A stretch of 16,280 bases of DNA from Neisseriaceae bacterium (GTDB lineage Bacteria > Pseudomonadota > Gammaproteobacteria > Burkholderiales > Neisseriaceae), in contig JAFSQZ010000083.1 in assembly GCA_017446355.1 (NCBI GenBank), positions 1 to 16,280 of the forward strand, in the 5' to 3' direction. Each line of letters starts with the position of its first letter. The stretch's first letter is position 1. The notes beneath the pieces are model-generated. The model did not search any database. It saw only the letters and a list, made by a program, of their open reading frames with translations, and had not been told where the DNA came from. A program made the translations under genes and the position numbers. This document shows positions 13,290 to 16,280 of the stretch, in pieces.

Positions 13290-13844
13290 TTAATGAGCAA
13301 AACATTCTTGGGGCGTGCTGGAACCTAAATTTTTAATGGGACGAACTTCAATCACCAGTGCATTTTCTCGGTATGCCATTTCTAAACAATCATTGCGTTC
13401 AGCAGAAATTTGAGCTGCCATACGAATTTCTTTTTTACTGATGTCTTGGTGGTCGGCAAAAAGCAATTTGTATTTGGTACTTCTTCTGGTTTGGGTGTAC
13501 TTCATCACAAAGGCATTCGCGTGGACATAAGGTATGTCGCTGTATGACAAAGCGATGATTGCCGCCGTTTTGATGCAGCCAATAATAAAAAGTATGCTAC
13601 AAGCAATGAGCGAAACCAAAGGTATTGCTGGTTTTTCTCCTTTTTTCTGCGCGATTTTGATAATGATGATTTCAATGGTTACCAATATTGCAAGAATGCC
13701 AAAGAATAACATTATGCCTGTTTCCAATTGCCCAAATTTTAAGACGTAAGGAAATGTAAAACCGACAAAGGCAATCGCAAAAACAAAAATCATCAATGCA
13801 ATCAATAAAATGACTTTCTTGCGTGATGCAGATTGTGTATTCAT
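13290..13844 (-). CDS. Unknown membrane protein with C-terminal YREN-LVIEVRPIK domain, paralogue 1
   Basis: 184 aa, not recognised. Three hydrophobic segments (about residues 10-32, 40-63 and 76-98) are followed by an 85-residue soluble domain. It is clearly related to the gene at 14339-14914: both have PYVHxxAFV after the third helix, an LLF strand, and a closing CLxxxYRENxLVxEVRPIK, then a tail with a final QECF/KECL. No catalytic motif is evident. The ATG at 13844 has AAGGA eight bases upstream. It is flanked by family B repeat pairs on both sides (13091-13210 and 13901-14030). An inner-membrane protein of unknown role; the topology with three helices would place the conserved domain on the opposite side from the N-terminus. 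Confidence 0.75.
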   Translation of the reverse strand: MNTQSASRKKVILLIALMIFVFAIAFVGFTFPYVLKFGQLETGIMLFFGILAILVTIEIIIIKIAQKKGEKPAIPLVSLIACSILFIIGCIKTAAIIALSYSDIPYVHANAFVMKYTQTRRSTKYKLLFADHQDISKKEIRMAAQISAERNDCLEMAYRENALVIEVRPIKNLGSSTPQECFAH

Positions 13845-13876
13845 TCTTTGTCCTTTTTCTTTTTAAAACGATTTTT

Positions 13877-13891
13877 TTCAGGCTGCCTGAA
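13877..13891. repeat. DUS palindrome
   Basis: TTCAGGCTGCCTGAA just upstream of the minus-strand gene starting at 13844 and nine bases from family B pair 2. Confidence 0.85.
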
Positions 13892-13900
13892 TTCAATACT

Positions 13901-14030
13901 CGTCATTGCGTTGTTGCGTAAGCAAACTGTGGCAATCTCCTGATGCAATAGAAACTGTTTTGTTTAAGTTGCTGTGCCTGAAACTTTTAGGAGATTGCCA
14001 CGCCTTGCGTTCGCAAGGCTCGCAATGACG
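13901..14030. repeat. Family B paired-hairpin repeat, pair 2
   Basis: Best copy: it starts CGTCATTGCG (13901-13910) and ends with the exact inverse CGCAATGACG (14021-14030). Left unit closes with GTGGCAATCTCC and right unit opens with GGAGATTGCCAC. The right inner stem GCCTTGCG/CGCAAGGC (14002-14019) is perfect; the left (around TTGCGTAAGCAA) is imperfect. The 49-base spacer is unlike that of pair 1. Confidence 0.8.
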
Positions 14031-14085
14031 GGTGGTCGTTGTGGTGGGTCAAAGCCCCTACGGTGGTTGCGTTGTTTTTAGGCTG

Positions 14086-14225
14086 AAACCTTTGAAAAAC
14101 CCTACTTTGTACGATTCGTCATTTTGACCTTGAACGAAGTGAAAGGGAAAAATCTTTATAAAACGAAGAATAAGATTCTTCACTTTTCTGCGAAAAGTTT
14201 AGAATGACAAGTTTTGCAAAGGTTT
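14086..14225. repeat. Family A repeat, copy 2 (inverted relative to copy 1)
   Basis: 140 bases bounded by AAACCTTTGAAAAAC (14086-14100) and GTTTTGCAAAGGTTT (14211-14225). It is copy 1 in opposite orientation; the extra length comes from one inner hairpin (CCTTGAACGAAGTGAAAGG here). On its left, TTTAGGCTGAAACC looks like the DUS-to-repeat junction of copy 1 with four bases (AGCC) lost, so this copy probably also once carried a DUS. Confidence 0.8.
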
Positions 14226-14230
14226 CAATT

Positions 14231-14270
14231 CGTCATTGCGAAGTTTAACGAAGTTAAACTGTGGCAATCT
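14231..14270. repeat. Family B repeat, solo unit
   Basis: CGTCATTGCGA...GTGGCAATCT around a perfect eight-base stem AGTTTAAC/GTTAAACT with loop GAA (14242-14260). No partner unit is found downstream before the gene end at 14339. It begins five bases after family A copy 2 ends. The remaining 14271-14338 shows nothing I recognise. Confidence 0.75.
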
Positions 14271-14338
14271 TTTTATTCAAACCGAAACTTTAAAAACGAT
14301 GGCACTGTCTGCTATCCAGTCTTGCGTTTAAATGTGTG

Positions 14339-14914
14339 TTATTTTAAACATTCTTTTTGAGATTTTTGTAAAAGTGTTAAATCTCTTGTTTGTTCTTTTA
14401 TAGGGCGAACTTCAACCACTAAAACATTTTCGCGGTATTTAACGTTTAAACATTCACCTTCTATGGCGCGATAACCATTGGAAGAAATGTAAATTTTTTT
14501 AAACCGAATGGGTTGTTTTTCTGGAAAAAGCAGGGTGTAGCGTCTAGGTCTGATTTTTCTTCTGCCGTGATCACTGTCAAGAAACGCCAATACAAATGCT
14601 TTGCTGTGTACATAAGGTTTATTGCTCAATACCAATCCAATAATACCCAGTGTTTTAATGTTGATGGCAATGACAAAAAAGAGTGCAAAAAGCAAAAGCG
14701 TTACAGGATAGCCTTGTTTTTTTCGTTCTGTTGTCAGATAAACAGCCAGCTCAATAATGCCGAGTAGCACGAAAAAAGCAAGACCTGCGGTTATGAAATG
14801 TTTCAAAAATGAGTAATCAACTTTTAATGAATAGGGCATATCCAAGTTGACAATCAAAAAAACAGCAATAAGTATGACAAAGACGGTCTGTTTAATATTG
14901 TTTATATTCTTCAT
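14339..14914 (-). CDS. Unknown membrane protein with C-terminal YREN-LVVEVRPIK domain, paralogue 2
   Basis: 191 aa, not recognised. Three hydrophobic segments (about 9-26, 38-61 and 70-98) precede a soluble C-terminal domain that contains PYVHSKAFV, a basic stretch (HGRRKIRPRRY), ECLNVKYRENVLVVEVRPIK and a final KECLK. It shares its layout and these motifs with the gene at 13290-13844, so an old duplication is likely; the N-terminal halves differ much more. No Shine-Dalgarno is obvious before the ATG at 14914. It follows the M61 peptidase gene by 31 bases on the same strand, with a DUS palindrome at the junction, so it may be partly read through from it. Confidence 0.75.
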   Translation of the reverse strand: MKNINNIKQTVFVILIAVFLIVNLDMPYSLKVDYSFLKHFITAGLAFFVLLGIIELAVYLTTERKKQGYPVTLLLFALFFVIAINIKTLGIIGLVLSNKPYVHSKAFVLAFLDSDHGRRKIRPRRYTLLFPEKQPIRFKKIYISSNGYRAIEGECLNVKYRENVLVVEVRPIKEQTRDLTLLQKSQKECLK

Positions 14915-14944
14915 TATTCACAGCATTAAATGCTTATCAAAGCT

Positions 14945-14959
14945 TTCAGGCTGCCTGAA
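14945..14959. repeat. DUS palindrome overlapping the stop of the M61 peptidase gene
   Basis: TTCAGGCTGCCTGAA. On the minus strand its first part encodes the last residues of the peptidase (Phe-Gln-Ala-Ala) and its TGA is the stop codon. Flanking GCTTT/AAAGC extends the inverted repeat imperfectly, so it may serve as a weak terminator. Confidence 0.75.
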
Positions 14960-16280
14960 AAAGCCATTGATTGAGTTTGTTTTTATCGGTGATTTGCAAA
15001 AACGCACAATTATCTTGGGCTGCCTGAACCGTTAATGTCGTTTGTTGTAAAACGCCTTGACGAAAATAGTGAATACAGTGCTGGTCGCCAACAGCGGTTT
15101 GTGTTTGCTTGAATAAATTGGTGCAAGCAAAGTGATTGACAGCAATAATTTTGTCGCCTGCTTTTAAACCTGCTTGTTCGGCTGCACCATCGTTGAAAAC
15201 GTGTGTAATCAGTGCAAAATGTTCGTGTTGTTTGCAGCGACAAGCAATATCAGGTTGTGGTGAAAAGAGTAGTTGAAAAGGTAACTCATTCACCAATTTA
15301 CCTTCCTGTTGACGGTTTTCAGGCAGCCAAGTTAGCGTGATGCCAAATTGTTGCAAACTTTCTTTTAAAGGCAATGGTTGGGTACTGTATAAAGCTGCCT
15401 GAAAGAAACCGTTTAAATCAAGTTGGGTATAATCTTGTGCAAGTTGTTGCCACTCTTGTTCAGCAGTGCCTTTGCCTGTTTGTTGATAACGCGTGTATAG
15501 TCGTTGCATCACAAAATCAAGATTAAAATCACTGTGTTGACGAATAAACGCATCTAAACATAACGCCATCAATGCCCCTTGTTGATAATAGCTCACAATG
15601 GCATTCGGACTGTTTTCATCTTGTTTATAATATTTTGTCCACGCCGTGAAACTGGATTGCGCCAGCGTTTGATGTTGTCGTCCCAGTGTACGCTGTACGC
15701 GCGTCAGCGTTTTTGCCAGTAAATTAAGATAATTTTCTACACTGATTACCCCACTGCGAACCAATGTTAAATCATCATAATAGGACGTAATGCCTTCATA
15801 TGCCCAAAGTTGTTCCGTGTAAACTTCTTTATCTAAATCATAGGGTTGGAATAAAGTAGGCTTAATAGATTTCACATTCCAAGCGTGAAAATATTCGTGT
15901 GCGATTAAACCGAGTAGGGTAGTGTAATCCGCATTAGCTTCCCCCATATCATCTGTTGGCAACATATTTCGGTCAGCGTGTAACGCCGTGCTGCTTCGGT
16001 GTTCTAAACCACCATAAATATTGTCGCCCAAATGCAAAAGAAATAAATATTCATTAAACGGTGGTGCAGTTTTAAAAAGGCGAATCTCGTGTTCACAAAT
16101 CGTGATGCAATCCTGAATAAAACGTGTACGGTCAAAATCCGCATAATAACCACTAATCGCGATACGATGAGGAATACCACAAGCTTCAAAATGCAAAACT
16201 TCTAAATTCGCCCCCAATTCTATTGGGTGATCCACCAATTCCGCATAACAAGCTGCCTGAAAAGTATTCGGCGCAATTTC
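14946..16280 (-). CDS. M61 (glycyl aminopeptidase-like) metallopeptidase with PDZ domain, N-terminus outside the window
   Basis: C-terminal 444 residues of a zinc metallopeptidase; the frame runs open to the window edge. A TTG at 16238 is in frame, but upstream codons continue the family sequence (ACYAELVDHPIELG), so the true start lies beyond. Zinc site HEYFHAWNVKSIKP (plus-strand positions of HEYFH: 15885-15899), with the third ligand probably the Glu of AYEGITSYY about 30 residues on. A PDZ domain near the C-terminus contains HVFNDGAAEQAGLKAGDKIIAVN. MEROPS M61 members include Sphingomonas glycyl aminopeptidase; physiological substrates in Neisseriaceae are not known to me. DUS copies are read in frame at 15019, 15318, 15394 and 16252, and the C-terminal FQAA plus stop is itself DUS. 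Confidence 0.92.
   Translation of the reverse strand, partial: EIAPNTFQAACYAELVDHPIELGANLEVLHFEACGIPHRIAISGYYADFDRTRFIQDCITICEHEIRLFKTAPPFNEYLFLLHLGDNIYGGLEHRSSTALHADRNMLPTDDMGEANADYTTLLGLIAHEYFHAWNVKSIKPTLFQPYDLDKEVYTEQLWAYEGITSYYDDLTLVRSGVISVENYLNLLAKTLTRVQRTLGRQHQTLAQSSFTAWTKYYKQDENSPNAIVSYYQQGALMALCLDAFIRQHSDFNLDFVMQRLYTRYQQTGKGTAEQEWQQLAQDYTQLDLNGFFQAALYSTQPLPLKESLQQFGITLTWLPENRQQEGKLVNELPFQLLFSPQPDIACRCKQHEHFALITHVFNDGAAEQAGLKAGDKIIAVNHFACTNLFKQTQTAVGDQHCIHYFRQGVLQQTTLTVQAAQDNCAFLQITDKNKLNQWLFQAA

Noticed and set aside
13091..14270. CRISPR array.
   Set aside because: The repeats are palindromic, few, unevenly spaced and occur in both orientations with no uniform spacers; no cas gene is nearby.

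Overview
The window is ordinary-to-accessory chromosome of a low-GC member of the Neisseriaceae. The clearest clue is about three dozen copies of the 10-mer GCTGCCTGAA, the core of the Neisseriaceae DNA uptake sequence (DUS) dialect described for Simonsiella muelleri (AG-simDUS). Many copies form the near-palindrome TTCAGGCAGCCTGAA, which reads as AG-simDUS on one strand and AG-kingDUS on the other. Together with the AT-rich composition and Neisseria-like proteins (MltA/GNA33, PriB, CoaD, MupP-type phosphatase), Simonsiella or a close relative is the best guess. This is inference; no 16S gene is present.

Layout. 1-137: window edge, nothing certain. 138-1855 (minus): operon xseB - ispA - tsaC (exonuclease VII small subunit, farnesyl-PP synthase, threonylcarbamoyl-AMP synthase), with an extended -10 promoter. 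1914-2055: a DUS joined to a MITE-like repeat (family A). 2281-5799 (plus): mltA, trpB, a small Cys-containing unknown, and dut, closed by a strong hairpin terminator. 5874-7532 (plus): a YojI/SyrD-type ABC exporter. 7650-7740 (minus): tRNA-Ser(UGA) with its own promoter. 8000-9476 (plus): rpsF-priB-rpsR-rplI, with a good promoter and a leader hairpin that looks like the S6:S18 autoregulatory element, ended by a DUS-pair terminator. 9540-10208: MupP/Gph-type HAD phosphatase. 10470-11948: an unknown four-helix membrane protein and an AEC-family transporter. 12116-12945: slyX and coaD. 13290-14914 (minus): two related unknown membrane proteins set among repeats. 14946-16280 (minus): a PDZ-containing M61 peptidase cut off by the window edge.

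Most genes are housekeeping. The unexplained structure is in the intergenic repeats. Two families occur: A (four copies, TIR AAACCTTTGnAAAAC, each next to a DUS or DUS remnant) and B (CGTCATTGCG...GGCAATCTCC paired hairpins, two full pairs and one solo unit). Both are built from hairpin units with the same framework, GTC + ATTnn ... nnAAT + CT, in which the paired bases differ between families but stay complementary. They concentrate between 12.96 and 14.27 kb around the two paralogous membrane genes.
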